64,000 bases of DNA from JAHEJJ01 sp965212205 (GCA_965212205.1 CBDBUX010000019.1:248001-312000); one strand, 5' to 3'; positions 52,046 through 60,734 are shown, counted from the stretch's first letter. The notes: a model not told the origin generated them from the sequence alone. A program made the numbers and translations.

Positions 52046-52951
52046 TTAGTGTACTCTTTCAGCAATCCTGAGCTTGGCACTTCTTGCTCTCGGATTGTCC
52101 ATTATTTCTTCCGCTCCGGGCACTATGAGCTTTCCAATTCTTTTAAATGGAAGCTGCACCCGGCCATAGAGATCTTTTTCAGGTTCGCCTTCAAATTGGC
52201 CGCTCCTGATAAAACGTTTCACCAAACGGTCTTCCAGGGAATGGTAGCTTATAATGCAAAGGCGGCCTCCTTTTTTTATCAATTCAGGTGTCTGGATTAA
52301 AAATTCCCGGATCGCCGCCAATTCCTGATTTACCTCTATTCTTATCGCCTGGAAAAGTTGGGCCATTACCTTGTTCTCCTTTTGTCTTGGCAAATACTTT
52401 TTCAATGCCTCTTTTACATCAGAGGTAGTTTTAACAGCTCGCTTCGCTCTGAAATCGATAATAGCCCTCGCTATTCCACCAGCATTGCGTAATTCCCCGT
52501 ATGAATAGAAAATATCGCGCAATTGTCTATGATCATATTTATTGAGAATCTCAAAGGCAGACACCTCGGTACGATGGCTCATTCGCATATCCAGTTCGGC
52601 ATTGAAACGGGTCGAAAACCCCCTGTCCGCCGTATTAAACTGGTGCGAAGAGACTCCAAAATCTGCAAGTATGCCATCCACTTGAGTTATGCCATAGAAT
52701 TTTAAAAACTGCCTCAGGTACCTAAAATTCTCATTGATCAGTCTGAAACGCTTATCGTCAATGGTGTTAGCCAAAGCTTCTTCATCCTGATCAAAAGCCA
52801 CTAAAAGGCCATCGTTACCCAGTTTGCTCAATATTTCTCTGGAATGACCTCCTCCTCCGAAGGTAACATCCACATATATTCCGTTTTCAATGATCTTAAG
52901 ACCGTCTACTGCTTCTTCGAGCAGTACCGGATCATGATATGTCGCCTTCAT
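52046..52951 (-). CDS. rsmH: 16S rRNA (cytosine1402-N4)-methyltransferase RsmH
   Basis: A 301-residue SAM methyltransferase modifying C1402 in the 30S P site. It starts YHDPVLLEEAVDGL, has the SAM loop VDVTFGGGGHSREIL, DGILADFGVSSHQFN, the family's RRAVKTT-like segment (AKRAVKTTSDV), QAIRIEVNQEL, and CIISYHSLEDRLVKRFI. Length is normal. Its start overlaps the mraZ 3' end by 20 nt, so the two are co-translated at the head of the cluster. Confidence 0.97.
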   Translation of the reverse strand: MKATYHDPVLLEEAVDGLKIIENGIYVDVTFGGGGHSREILSKLGNDGLLVAFDQDEEALANTIDDKRFRLINENFRYLRQFLKFYGITQVDGILADFGVSSHQFNTADRGFSTRFNAELDMRMSHRTEVSAFEILNKYDHRQLRDIFYSYGELRNAGGIARAIIDFRAKRAVKTTSDVKEALKKYLPRQKENKVMAQLFQAIRIEVNQELAAIREFLIQTPELIKKGGRLCIISYHSLEDRLVKRFIRSGQFEGEPEKDLYGRVQLPFKRIGKLIVPGAEEIMDNPRARSAKLRIAERVH

Positions 52952-53399
52952 CGTCGTCTCCCATTACTTCTTCTGCCAATTCCGCAAAGTTTTCGGCAGT
53001 TTCTTCCAAGACTTTTTCATAACCATCCTTATCCCAGATCTCTATAATATTAATAGCTGAACTCAACACTACTTCCTTTTTGATTCCGGCGATGGAAACT
53101 AAATTTTTTGGAATAAGCAAACGGCCGGTAGAATCGATTTCAACGGGTTTAACCCCGGCAGAAAATCTTCGGATAAAATCATTGTTACGCTTACGGAATC
53201 TGTTTTTCTTATTCATTTTCTCCATCAGCAGATTCCACTCTTCCATAGGGTATAATTCCAGACAAGGCTGGAAGACAGACCGCTTGATCACGAAGCCTTT
53301 GCTCAGCAAAGGAGCCATTTGATTTTTTAGGGTAACAGGAATCATTACCCTACCTTTGGCATCAGCTTTACACTCATATGTACCTATGAAACTAATCAC
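52932..53399 (-). CDS. mraZ: Transcriptional regulator MraZ
   Basis: A 155-residue protein with two SpoVT/AbrB-like MraZ units. The first holds YECKADAKGRVMIPVTLKN and the second VEIDSTGRLLIPKNLV. The DNA-contacting DxxGR motif occurs in both (DAKGR, DSTGR). In E. coli and other bacteria MraZ forms a ring and represses its own dcw operon through short direct repeats. Matching repeats lie just upstream here. The C-terminus is extended by an acidic tail (MGDDDEGD). Confidence 0.96.
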   Translation of the reverse strand: MISFIGTYECKADAKGRVMIPVTLKNQMAPLLSKGFVIKRSVFQPCLELYPMEEWNLLMEKMNKKNRFRKRNNDFIRRFSAGVKPVEIDSTGRLLIPKNLVSIAGIKKEVVLSSAINIIEIWDKDGYEKVLEETAENFAELAEEVMGDDDEGDIS

Positions 53400-53430
53400 T
53401 TAAAGATGGTCGGTTTATTTATTATAAACT

Positions 53431-53438
53431 CAAATATA
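53431..53438 (-). promoter_or_regulatory. -7 box (TATATTTG) of the mraZ promoter
   Basis: TATATTTG on the minus strand, 31 nt upstream of the mraZ ATG and just downstream of the TTACCAC repeats. It is the probable main promoter of the whole cluster. Confidence 0.6.
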
Positions 53439-53447
53439 TAGAAATTA

Positions 53448-53474
53448 TTACCACTATTTACCACAAATTACCAC
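53448..53474 (-). promoter_or_regulatory. Candidate MraZ operator: three TTACCAC repeats
   Basis: TTACCAC occurs at 53448, 53458 and 53468, exactly 10 bp apart (GTGGTAA on the coding strand). The repeats lie 9 nt upstream of the -7 box. MraZ is known to bind 10-bp-spaced TGGGN-type or GTGG-type repeats, so this is the likely autoregulatory box. Confidence 0.75.
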
Positions 53475-53637
53475 TTTAACTACAAAAAACTTCATGACAA
53501 CGCCTCATTACAAAACATAATAAGGTGTGCCCAAATGCTTTCTTCTCAACGTTTATGGCTTTCAGAATGGCCTTAAAACAAGAGTGTATAAGCGTTTCTG
53601 GATTTTTAATAAAAACAGCCTATAATTATGAAATGCC

Positions 53638-53645
53638 TATATTTG
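53638..53645 (+). promoter_or_regulatory. -7 box (TATATTTG) for the alpha/beta hydrolase gene
   Basis: TATATTTG lies 27 nt before the ATG at 53673. The upstream element is only a T-rich stretch. The rest of the 53400-53672 spacer holds the mraZ control region. Confidence 0.5.
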
Positions 53646-53672
53646 CCCACTGATACAGTAAGTACTCTGTAG

Positions 53673-54437
53673 ATGGAAGACCAGATAATCAAGGAAGGTA
53701 AATTCAGGTATATAGAAGTTGGAGAAGGTACACCCATGATCATCCTGCACGGTCTTATGGGCGGACTCAGTAATTTTCATGGGGTAACGGATTATTTTCC
53801 CAAAAAGGGTTATAAGGTTCTGATACCCGAGTTGCCTATTTACAGCATGCCCATGCTGAAAACCAACGTTAAGAATTTTGCTGTATACCTCGAGAAGTTT
53901 ATTGAATTCAAGGGTTTTAAAGAAGTGATCTTGTTGGGCAATTCCCTTGGGGGACATATCGGACTGCTACACACTAAACTTTATCCCGAGAGAGTAAAGG
54001 CCCTTGTCATTACCGGTAGTTCTGGCCTTTATGAGAGTGCTATGGGCGATGGCTATCCCAAGCGCGGTGATTATGAGTTTATCAAGAAAAAAGCACAGGA
54101 TGTTTTCTACGACCCAGCTGTGGCTACCAAGGAAATTGTTGATGAGGTTTATGCTACTGTAAACGATCGGATTAAGCTGGTTAAAACGCTGGCCATTGCA
54201 AAAAGTGCTATCCGTCATAATATGTCTAAGGACTTGCCTAAGATGAAGACACCCACCTGCATTATTTGGGGAGAAAACGATGCGGTTACCCCACCTAATG
54301 TTGCCAAGGAATTTCACGAATTACTTCCCGATTCAGAGCTGTTCTGGATTGAAAAGTGCGGCCATGCCCCAATGATGGAGCATCCTGACGAATTCAATCA
54401 GATCCTGGATGCCTGGCTCCAGAAGCGCCAATTCTAA
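53673..54437 (+). CDS. Alpha/beta hydrolase
   Basis: A 254-residue soluble alpha/beta-hydrolase. The oxyanion HGLMGG follows the third strand, the nucleophile elbow is LLGNSLGGHIGLL (Ser), the acid is the Asp of WGENDAVTPP and the base the His of KCGHAPMMEHP. This is a complete catalytic triad. The family covers esterases, lipases and C-C hydrolases, so the substrate is open. It is 8 nt upstream of engB and likely co-transcribed with it; it may be a conserved but functionally unlinked neighbour. Confidence 0.9.
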   Translation: MEDQIIKEGKFRYIEVGEGTPMIILHGLMGGLSNFHGVTDYFPKKGYKVLIPELPIYSMPMLKTNVKNFAVYLEKFIEFKGFKEVILLGNSLGGHIGLLHTKLYPERVKALVITGSSGLYESAMGDGYPKRGDYEFIKKKAQDVFYDPAVATKEIVDEVYATVNDRIKLVKTLAIAKSAIRHNMSKDLPKMKTPTCIIWGENDAVTPPNVAKEFHELLPDSELFWIEKCGHAPMMEHPDEFNQILDAWLQKRQF

Positions 54438-54445
54438 TCTGAAAT

Positions 54446-55057
54446 ATGAAAATCAGCTCTGCAAATTTTGTAATGAGCAATACCGATGTGGCCCATTGCC
54501 CACAGGATCCCATTCCCGAATATGCGTTTATCGGCCGATCTAACGTTGGTAAGTCATCGCTGATCAATATGCTCACCGGCCAAAAGAACCTGGCCAAGAC
54601 CTCAGGAAAGCCTGGAAAGACACAATTGATAAATCACTTTAAGATCAATGACAACTGGTTTCTGGTTGACCTTCCCGGATATGGCTATGCCAGGGTATCA
54701 AAAAAAGACAAAAAGATATTTCAGAAATATATACTGGATTACTTTGGTAAACGCAAACAACTGATCACTGCATTTGTGCTGATCGATATAAGGCATAGTG
54801 CGCAGGAAATAGACCTGCGCTTTATGGAGTGGTTAGGTACCCAACAGATCCCTTTTGCGATCATTTTTACCAAGGCCGATAAATTAAATCCCAATGCACG
54901 ATCAGAACATGTTGCGTCTTATTTGAAAGAATTACTGGCCGATGTCTGGGAAACACTGCCCCCATATTTTATTACCTCATCTACCAAGCAAACCGGAAGG
55001 GATGATGTTCTCGAATATATTGAAAATATCAATCAGGAGTTTTACCAGAATAAATAG
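54446..55057 (+). CDS. engB: Ribosome biogenesis GTPase EngB (YihA/YsxC)
   Basis: A 203-residue TRAFAC GTPase needed for 50S subunit assembly. G1 is FIGRSNVGKSSLINML, the switch region KTSGKPGKTQLINHF, G3 DLPGYGYARV and G4 IFTKADKLN; G5 is near ITSSTKQTGRDD. Length and order are typical. Its stop lies 1 nt from the end of the convergent hypothetical gene. Confidence 0.95.
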   Translation: MKISSANFVMSNTDVAHCPQDPIPEYAFIGRSNVGKSSLINMLTGQKNLAKTSGKPGKTQLINHFKINDNWFLVDLPGYGYARVSKKDKKIFQKYILDYFGKRKQLITAFVLIDIRHSAQEIDLRFMEWLGTQQIPFAIIFTKADKLNPNARSEHVASYLKELLADVWETLPPYFITSSTKQTGRDDVLEYIENINQEFYQNK

Positions 55058-55058
55058 T

Positions 55059-55475
55059 CTAGGATGCCGGAACCCTTGCTTTGATCAAATCGATAAGTGT
55101 AGTTGCGTCGGGGAGGGAATTTAATTCTTCGGTGCCGATCATTACCTCAAAAATCCCCGAAACCTCCGCCAGTACTATGGGAAAACTAAAACGATATCCG
55201 AATTTTGAGGCATAAGCTTTTTGAAACTCATCTTTATGAAGGAATTCCATATCCCCTTTATAGGCCGTTCTAAACTCCTTCCACTCCTTTTTCTCATTAA
55301 GAATACCAAAGGTTATATCGCATAGGTTGCAATTATAGGTTGATGGCTGTAACACTTTGTGAAGACTGTCCAGAATGGCATTACGCCTACCCGAATCGGC
55401 GTTGTACACAAAAACTATCTTATCTGGACTATTCTTTTCCAAACTACTTTTTTTAATGTTCCCACGGCTTGACAT
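55059..55475 (-). CDS. Conserved hypothetical protein with a CxxC motif
   Basis: A 138-residue soluble protein. KIVFVYNADSGRRNAILDSL starts the core, followed by TYNCNLCDITFGI, where the CNLC pair could bind a metal or act in thiol redox chemistry, then an alpha/beta C-terminal part (FPIVLAEVSGIFEVMIGTEE). I do not know its function; proteins of this look are sometimes labelled GTPase in automatic annotation, but no GTP-binding motif is visible. It is upstream of gldC on the same strand with a 70-nt gap to the left. Confidence 0.75.
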   Translation of the reverse strand: MSSRGNIKKSSLEKNSPDKIVFVYNADSGRRNAILDSLHKVLQPSTYNCNLCDITFGILNEKKEWKEFRTAYKGDMEFLHKDEFQKAYASKFGYRFSFPIVLAEVSGIFEVMIGTEELNSLPDATTLIDLIKARVPAS

Positions 55476-55545
55476 ACTACTGCTTAAGTCCGCAGGGGCA
55501 GGAATACCTTACAGTCTGAGAAGGGGATCAAACTTTTGCAAATGA

Positions 55546-55878
55546 TTATGTCAATTCTAATTTTTCTGCAAAATAGCTACAGAATTCTTTCATGGTCGCC
55601 GTCATTTTCTCATCCTGTGTAGCTTTCATAAAGGTATCGGAAAGTGCTACCAACGTCTGATGGAAGAAGATCTTCATCTCGTCGACCGGCATGTCTTTGG
55701 TCCAAAGATCGATCTTAAGCGACTCCTTTTGCTTGCTGTCCCATACCGAGAGCAGCATAGCCTTTGCCTCCTCCTCCAGAATACCTCCGTCTTCTGCCGA
55801 CCAGGTGAGCTTTTCGGGCACACGGTTCTCATCTAAGGCCACTGTTAATGTAATCTGTGAGCGGTGTAATTTTCCCAT
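55546..55878 (-). CDS. gldC: Gliding motility protein GldC
   Basis: A 110-residue soluble protein matching GldC in length and in features such as the N-terminal RSQITLTVALDENRVPEKLTW split around the start of the core, EEEAKAMLLSVWD and LWTKDMPVDEMKIFFHQTL. GldC works with the other Gld proteins in gliding and type IX secretion. It follows gldB after 3 nt, the arrangement known in Flavobacterium johnsoniae. Confidence 0.9.
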   Translation of the reverse strand: MGKLHRSQITLTVALDENRVPEKLTWSAEDGGILEEEAKAMLLSVWDSKQKESLKIDLWTKDMPVDEMKIFFHQTLVALSDTFMKATQDEKMTATMKEFCSYFAEKLELT

Positions 55879-55881
55879 ATG

Positions 55882-56880
55882 CTATTTATTGGGTTTATAT
55901 TTTGAATTTTTAAATATCTCTTCAGAGGGGAGCGCAATCATATCCTTAAGGGCTATCTTATTATTTTCCATAAAAGCCTGGACGATCTTCCATCCTAAAT
56001 AGCGCCCCAACCTACCCGGAGATTCGCTGTCGAGCTCTAACCTGAATTTTGAGAAAGGAGCGGGTTCGAGAAATCTAGGCCCCAATTCCTGATCTGTGCT
56101 GTAAAGCAATTCCTTTTCGATAAAATATCGCCATATTTCTTCTTCATTGGCGTCCGCCCAGGCAATCTGTTCTTCAGAATAGTGAATCTTTTCGCCATCG
56201 GTAGCGGCAGGCATCCATTTGTCTTTAAGGAATAATATTTTTCCATAATAGACCATCTTTGCCAGAAAATTACGATTGGCAGGAAATTCCACCAGTTTTT
56301 GAGCATAGGCCGAGGCCACGTCGCTAATAAGATATTTTGGATCGAGGTCCTGCGCTATATACCTTTCGATTCCCGAATAATATCGATGATCGACCCCCAG
56401 GTAATTATCCAGACCGATCAACAAAAGCGAATCCGCTAATATCACCCTGTTTTTATAGTCTACTTCCGAAGTAAGGGTAATCACTTCTGGCACCCTGGTA
56501 CGTGGAAAATAGTAGACGATATGCTTCATCAACCTTTCCAGCTCTGTTTCAAGCTGATTCAGATCGCCAAATGCCCGCCCGACCTCTTCCATAAGCTCGA
56601 TTTGTAAACTGTCCTGCATTTTCTTAATCCACAGGCTGTCTGGATATTGCGCTGGAAAAAGAAAAGGATATTGTTCTTTCAGATCCGGGAGATCCTCAGG
56701 CCTGGCATCGGCAAATTCCCGGTCAAATCTGCTGAGTTTAAGATCGAGATCCATAGTCGCTATATTATCCTCGGCCGTGTTGGTCTGCCGGCAGCCAGAT
56801 AAAGCCAGGATGACCATCAGGAAGTATAGCCCGCCGATCTTTATTCTACAATATCGATGCATATTTTTTATTACGCTCAC
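55882..56880 (-). CDS. gldB: Gliding motility lipoprotein GldB
   Basis: A 332-residue lipoprotein. Lipobox LALSGC places the lipidated Cys at residue 30; a start at codon 7 (56862) would give a shorter but still sound signal. The mature protein is mainly helical with MDLDLKLSRFDREFA, FLFPAQYPDSLW and DNYLGVDHRYYSG. GldB is an inner- or outer-membrane lipoprotein required for gliding. It pairs with gldC and is divergent from nadE, a conserved gene order in flavobacteria. Confidence 0.92.
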   Translation of the reverse strand: MSVIKNMHRYCRIKIGGLYFLMVILALSGCRQTNTAEDNIATMDLDLKLSRFDREFADARPEDLPDLKEQYPFLFPAQYPDSLWIKKMQDSLQIELMEEVGRAFGDLNQLETELERLMKHIVYYFPRTRVPEVITLTSEVDYKNRVILADSLLLIGLDNYLGVDHRYYSGIERYIAQDLDPKYLISDVASAYAQKLVEFPANRNFLAKMVYYGKILFLKDKWMPAATDGEKIHYSEEQIAWADANEEEIWRYFIEKELLYSTDQELGPRFLEPAPFSKFRLELDSESPGRLGRYLGWKIVQAFMENNKIALKDMIALPSEEIFKNSKYKPNK

Positions 56881-56937
56881 CAGGTTATATTTTTACGGCC
56901 GCTAAGTTAGTTGATTTCAATCTAATAAAAGAGCCAT

Positions 56938-57726
56938 ATGCAAACTGCCAAAGTTGTCGATCATATTGTTAAATGGTTAAAGGACTATACCGTGAATGCG
57001 CGCTGCAAGGGTTTTGTGATAGGGATCTCAGGGGGTATAGATTCTGCGGTCACCTCGACCCTCTGCGCCCGTACCGGATTACCGCTGCTCTGCGTGGAGA
57101 TGCCCATACACCAGGGCACTAATCAGGTGAGCAGGGCAGATCGGCATATTAGCTGGCTGAAAGACAATTTTGAAAATGTGAGCCGGCAGGAGGTAAAACT
57201 TACGCCGGTTTTTGACCAACTTGTTAGCGCACTACCCAAAGTGGAAAATGAAGAAGAGCGTTTTATGTCGTTAGCCAATACCAGGGCCCGATTGCGGATG
57301 ACCACCCTGTATTACTTCGCTGCCCTTAATAATTACTTAGTGGCCGGAACGGGCAACAAAGTTGAAGACTTTGGAATTGGATTCTATACCAAATACGGGG
57401 ATGGTGGAGTAGACTTGAGCCCGATTGCCGATCTTTTGAAAACAGAAGTGTATGAACTGGGCAACTATATGGGGATCAACCACGATATCATGGTCGCAGC
57501 CCCCACAGACGGGCTTTGGGGTGATCATCGGACCGATGAAGACCAGATCGGAGCTTCTTATCCCGAACTGGAATGGGCTATGGCTCAGAATGAGGAAGGA
57601 AAAACCACAGAAGATTTTACCGGCAGGAAAAGAGAGGTTTTTGAGATTTTTAAACGTTATAACGCCGCTAATCAACACAAGATGATCCCCATACCCGTAT
57701 GCGAAATTCCTCACGAGCTAAAGTGA
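56938..57726 (+). CDS. nadE: NAD+ synthetase, ammonia-dependent
   Basis: A 262-residue enzyme of the ATP-pyrophosphatase class that amidates nicotinic acid adenine dinucleotide to NAD+. P-loop GISGGIDSAVTSTLCA, NTRARLRMTTLYYFA, VAGTGNKVEDFGIGFYTKYG, DLSPIADLLKTEVYELG and PTDGLWGDHRTDEDQIG are standard. There is no N-terminal glutaminase (nitrilase) domain, so it uses free NH3 or a separate donor. Divergent from gldB. Confidence 0.95.
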   Translation: MQTAKVVDHIVKWLKDYTVNARCKGFVIGISGGIDSAVTSTLCARTGLPLLCVEMPIHQGTNQVSRADRHISWLKDNFENVSRQEVKLTPVFDQLVSALPKVENEEERFMSLANTRARLRMTTLYYFAALNNYLVAGTGNKVEDFGIGFYTKYGDGGVDLSPIADLLKTEVYELGNYMGINHDIMVAAPTDGLWGDHRTDEDQIGASYPELEWAMAQNEEGKTTEDFTGRKREVFEIFKRYNAANQHKMIPIPVCEIPHELK

Positions 57727-57891
57727 CTTCTTGCCCGTAAATCGTGTTATTAAGTCGAAAAAACATAGTTATTTTATAGAAAAACCATAAAAAAAGTACA
57801 TTTTTGTTTAAGAAAATAGATATTTTAACCTTACATTGCATGTCAGTATTTATTCACGCTCTTAAGGTTTAGATACAGAAAACCGACAAAA

Positions 57892-58521
57892 ATGATCAAA
57901 GTTCTAATAGCAGACAATCACCCTATCGTCCGCCTGGGCATGAAAAATGTCTTGCAAGCTGCCAGCGATTTTGAAGTTATCGCCGACGTTTCTACTACCA
58001 CCGAGCTTTTCGAAAAACTAAAGAAGGGCTCTCCCGACGTGATCATCCTGGAAATGGATATCCCTGAAATCAACGGGATCGCAACCTTGAGGAAGATCAA
58101 GCAGGAGTATCCCGATATCAAAGTTTTGATTTATAGCGGACAATCAGAAGACGTATACGCCCTTAGTACAATCAGGGCCGGGGCTTTTGGATATCTTTCA
58201 AAAACTGCTGAACTCGACTATATTATATCGGCGGTTAAAAAGGTCAGTGAAGGCAATATGTTTATCACTAATGAACTTGCCCAACGGCTTGCTTTTGACG
58301 AAGGCACTCAGAAACCACGCAGATTTTTCAGAAAGCTTTCAACACGGGAAGTTGAAGTGCTTAAACTACTCGCCAGCGGAAAACGAAATAAAGATGTCGC
58401 TCAGGGTCTGAATCTTAACGAAAAGACTGTCAGCACCTATAAAGCGAGGCTCATGAAGAAACTAAACGTCGATAACCTGGTGGATCTGCTCCAACAGGCC
58501 AAGGCACTGGAGTTGTATTAA
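57892..58521 (+). CDS. LuxR/NarL-type response regulator lacking the phosphoacceptor Asp
   Basis: A 209-residue two-domain regulator. The receiver (about 1-120) has ADNHP at the acidic pocket, so the second acidic residue is Asn, and a conserved Lys in GYLSKTAEL. The phosphorylation site reads PDVIILEMDIPEING, placing Glu54 where Asp is normally phosphorylated. The output domain is a LuxR helix-turn-helix: LSTREVEVLKLLASGKRNKD then LNEKTVSTYKARLMKKLN. No sensor kinase is nearby. Probably constitutively active or controlled by another signal. A strong terminator follows. Confidence 0.9.
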   Translation: MIKVLIADNHPIVRLGMKNVLQAASDFEVIADVSTTTELFEKLKKGSPDVIILEMDIPEINGIATLRKIKQEYPDIKVLIYSGQSEDVYALSTIRAGAFGYLSKTAELDYIISAVKKVSEGNMFITNELAQRLAFDEGTQKPRRFFRKLSTREVEVLKLLASGKRNKDVAQGLNLNEKTVSTYKARLMKKLNVDNLVDLLQQAKALELY

Positions 58522-58547
58522 TTTAGGATAACTCCCTTCCAAAAAAT

Positions 58548-58577
58548 AAACCCTGCAACTACATTGCAGGGTTTTTT
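58548..58577 (+). terminator. Intrinsic terminator between the response regulator and dnaG
   Basis: Perfect 11-bp stem AAACCCTGCAA (58548-58558) / TTGCAGGGTTT (58564-58574), loop CTACA, tail TTTTTT. The A-run on the left makes it usable from dnaG as well. Confidence 0.9.
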
Positions 58578-58629
58578 AGTTCGATCTGTTCCATATTCAA
58601 TCTCCGGCAGGGATGTTGATCTTTTACTG

Positions 58630-60612
58630 TCAGGGGATTACCCGGTTCAACTTTTTGTTCAATAAACTATTCAAATGAAGGTAGTTCATAATCTCTTCAA
58701 GCGTATCCCCATGATCTTCATGCCCTGTTTCGGTGTCCTTTTGGAGGGCTGCAATCCTTTTTTTGATCAGGTAGCAACGCAGCGTTAAAATGGTTTCGCT
58801 AACCAACTGTGATATAGTATGTTCTTTGATTTTCGGATAGATGTCTTTCTTCTCCCATTCATGCAGGTTGTACTTTTCATCTTCCATCAATATTGAAGAC
58901 ACTTGTTCCACCATTTCCTGATCCAATGCATTCATAAATGAGCTGATCGAAAAATCTTCATTCTTATTAAGCTCCTCAATCAGTTTATAGTATAGATTCC
59001 TGAATTGTTCATCGGTTAGCTCTATTTCATCTTCCTGCAGGTCGAGGAAGACTTTTTCATAAACCTTTGTTTCGGAAGACTCCGGTTCGAGGACCAGGTC
59101 TCCCTCTTCATTCTCCTTGAGTATCAGATCTTCAAATTCTTCTTTTTTGTCCCCATAGAGTAATAACATTTCTATGATCTTACGCTCCAGCACATATTGG
59201 ATATCGGCCGAGGGTGGTGCAGGCTCACTTTTCAGCACTTCGAAAGCCTTAGGCGCAGGTTCTCTCTGTGTCTTTTTACGATCTTTGATCTCCTTACTGC
59301 TAATCTGTGCCAGGGTATTGAACAGTACTTCTTCCGAAATATTCATCATCCTTGCACATTCCTGGATATAGAGTTCCCTTTTAATACGATCGGGGATCTT
59401 AGAAATACTATTTACAATGTCGCGGATCGTATCGGCTCTTTTGATCGGGTCATTGCCACTTTCCTCATTGAGTAAAGAAGTTTTGAATTGAATAAAGTCT
59501 TTAGCATTCTCATTCAAATACAAAACCAGATCTTCGTACGAATTCTCACGGGCAAAACTATCGGGGTCTTCTCCCTCCGGGAAACTACAAACCCTAACAT
59601 TCATACCCTGTTCCAGGATAAGGTCGATGCCACGAAGGGAGGCTCTGAGCCCGGCGGCATCTCCATCGAAAAGAACTACAATATTCCTGGTGAGCCGGTT
59701 GATCAGCCTGATCTGCTCGGATGTCAAAGCAGTACCACTCGAGGCCACCACATTATGAATACCACGTTGATACATTTGTATGACATCGGTATAACCTTCT
59801 ACCAAATAACAGCAGTCTTCGCGGGCGATCGATTGCTTGGCGTAATAAATCCCATATAGTACTTTACTCTTATGGTAAATATCACTCTCGGGAGAATTCA
59901 CATATTTGGCGGTCTTTTTCTCACTGCTGAGAATACGACCTCCAAAACCCAAAACCCTGCCACTCATGCTATGAATCGGAAAAATGATCCTGCCCTTAAA
60001 GCGATCGATCATTTTGTGTGCGCCGGCAGATGACGTTTGCTCCTTTACGATGACCAAACCGGTTTTATCGAGAAATTCGAGTTGATACCCTTCGGCAAGG
60101 GCTTTTTTTCCTAGATCCTCCCATTGATCGAGCGCATACCCCAGTCCAAATTGCCGAATGGTTTCCTCAGAAAAACCCCTTTCCTTAAAATAGGTCATCC
60201 CTATAGCCTTGCCTTCCTCGGTCTCCCAAAGGTTGTTCTGAAAGTGCTTTTGAGCAAATTCCGAAACCAGGTACATACTTTCACGGGCACTTGCCTCGGC
60301 TTTTTGCTCGTCTGTTCTCTGAGTTTCCTCTATTTCGATCTGATATTTTTTGGCAAGATACCTGATCGCCTCAGGATAGGTAAAATGCTCATGTTCCATG
60401 AGAAATGCCACAACATTCCCTCCTTTGCCACTACTGAAATCCTTCCAGATCTGCTTTACGGGCGATACCATAAAACTTGGCGTACGTTCATCGGTGAACG
60501 GACTGAGTCCTTTATAATTTGCCCCTGATTTTTTTAGCTGGACAAAATCCCCGATTACCTCCTCAACCCGGGCGGCGTCGTAAACCTGATCTATTGTTGT
60601 TTTGGATATCAA
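58630..60612 (-). CDS. dnaG: DNA primase DnaG with degenerate zinc-binding domain
   Basis: A 660-residue primase. The N-terminal CHC2-like domain keeps its framework (YKGLSPFTDERTPSFMVSP ... KDFSSGKGGNVVAFL), but the expected zinc ligands are Ser37, Thr40, Asp58 and Ser61. The catalytic core (about 120-370) is intact, with the TOPRIM motifs YLVEGYTDVIQMYQRG and NIVVLFDGDAAGLRASLRG. The rest is the DnaB-interacting helical domain with a long acidic linker. Start at 60612 matches the family N-terminus (TTIDQVYDAARVEEVI). Confidence 0.95.
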   Translation of the reverse strand: MISKTTIDQVYDAARVEEVIGDFVQLKKSGANYKGLSPFTDERTPSFMVSPVKQIWKDFSSGKGGNVVAFLMEHEHFTYPEAIRYLAKKYQIEIEETQRTDEQKAEASARESMYLVSEFAQKHFQNNLWETEEGKAIGMTYFKERGFSEETIRQFGLGYALDQWEDLGKKALAEGYQLEFLDKTGLVIVKEQTSSAGAHKMIDRFKGRIIFPIHSMSGRVLGFGGRILSSEKKTAKYVNSPESDIYHKSKVLYGIYYAKQSIAREDCCYLVEGYTDVIQMYQRGIHNVVASSGTALTSEQIRLINRLTRNIVVLFDGDAAGLRASLRGIDLILEQGMNVRVCSFPEGEDPDSFARENSYEDLVLYLNENAKDFIQFKTSLLNEESGNDPIKRADTIRDIVNSISKIPDRIKRELYIQECARMMNISEEVLFNTLAQISSKEIKDRKKTQREPAPKAFEVLKSEPAPPSADIQYVLERKIIEMLLLYGDKKEEFEDLILKENEEGDLVLEPESSETKVYEKVFLDLQEDEIELTDEQFRNLYYKLIEELNKNEDFSISSFMNALDQEMVEQVSSILMEDEKYNLHEWEKKDIYPKIKEHTISQLVSETILTLRCYLIKKRIAALQKDTETGHEDHGDTLEEIMNYLHLNSLLNKKLNRVIP

Positions 60613-60734
60613 TTTTACTGGATTAGCAGAAGATAAAAATAGTAAAATAGGAATGGCCGTAAAAGTGTTTCTATCTTATAAATAATATACTGGTTACATT
60701 CACTAAATTCACCACAGGAAATAATTGTTAATAC

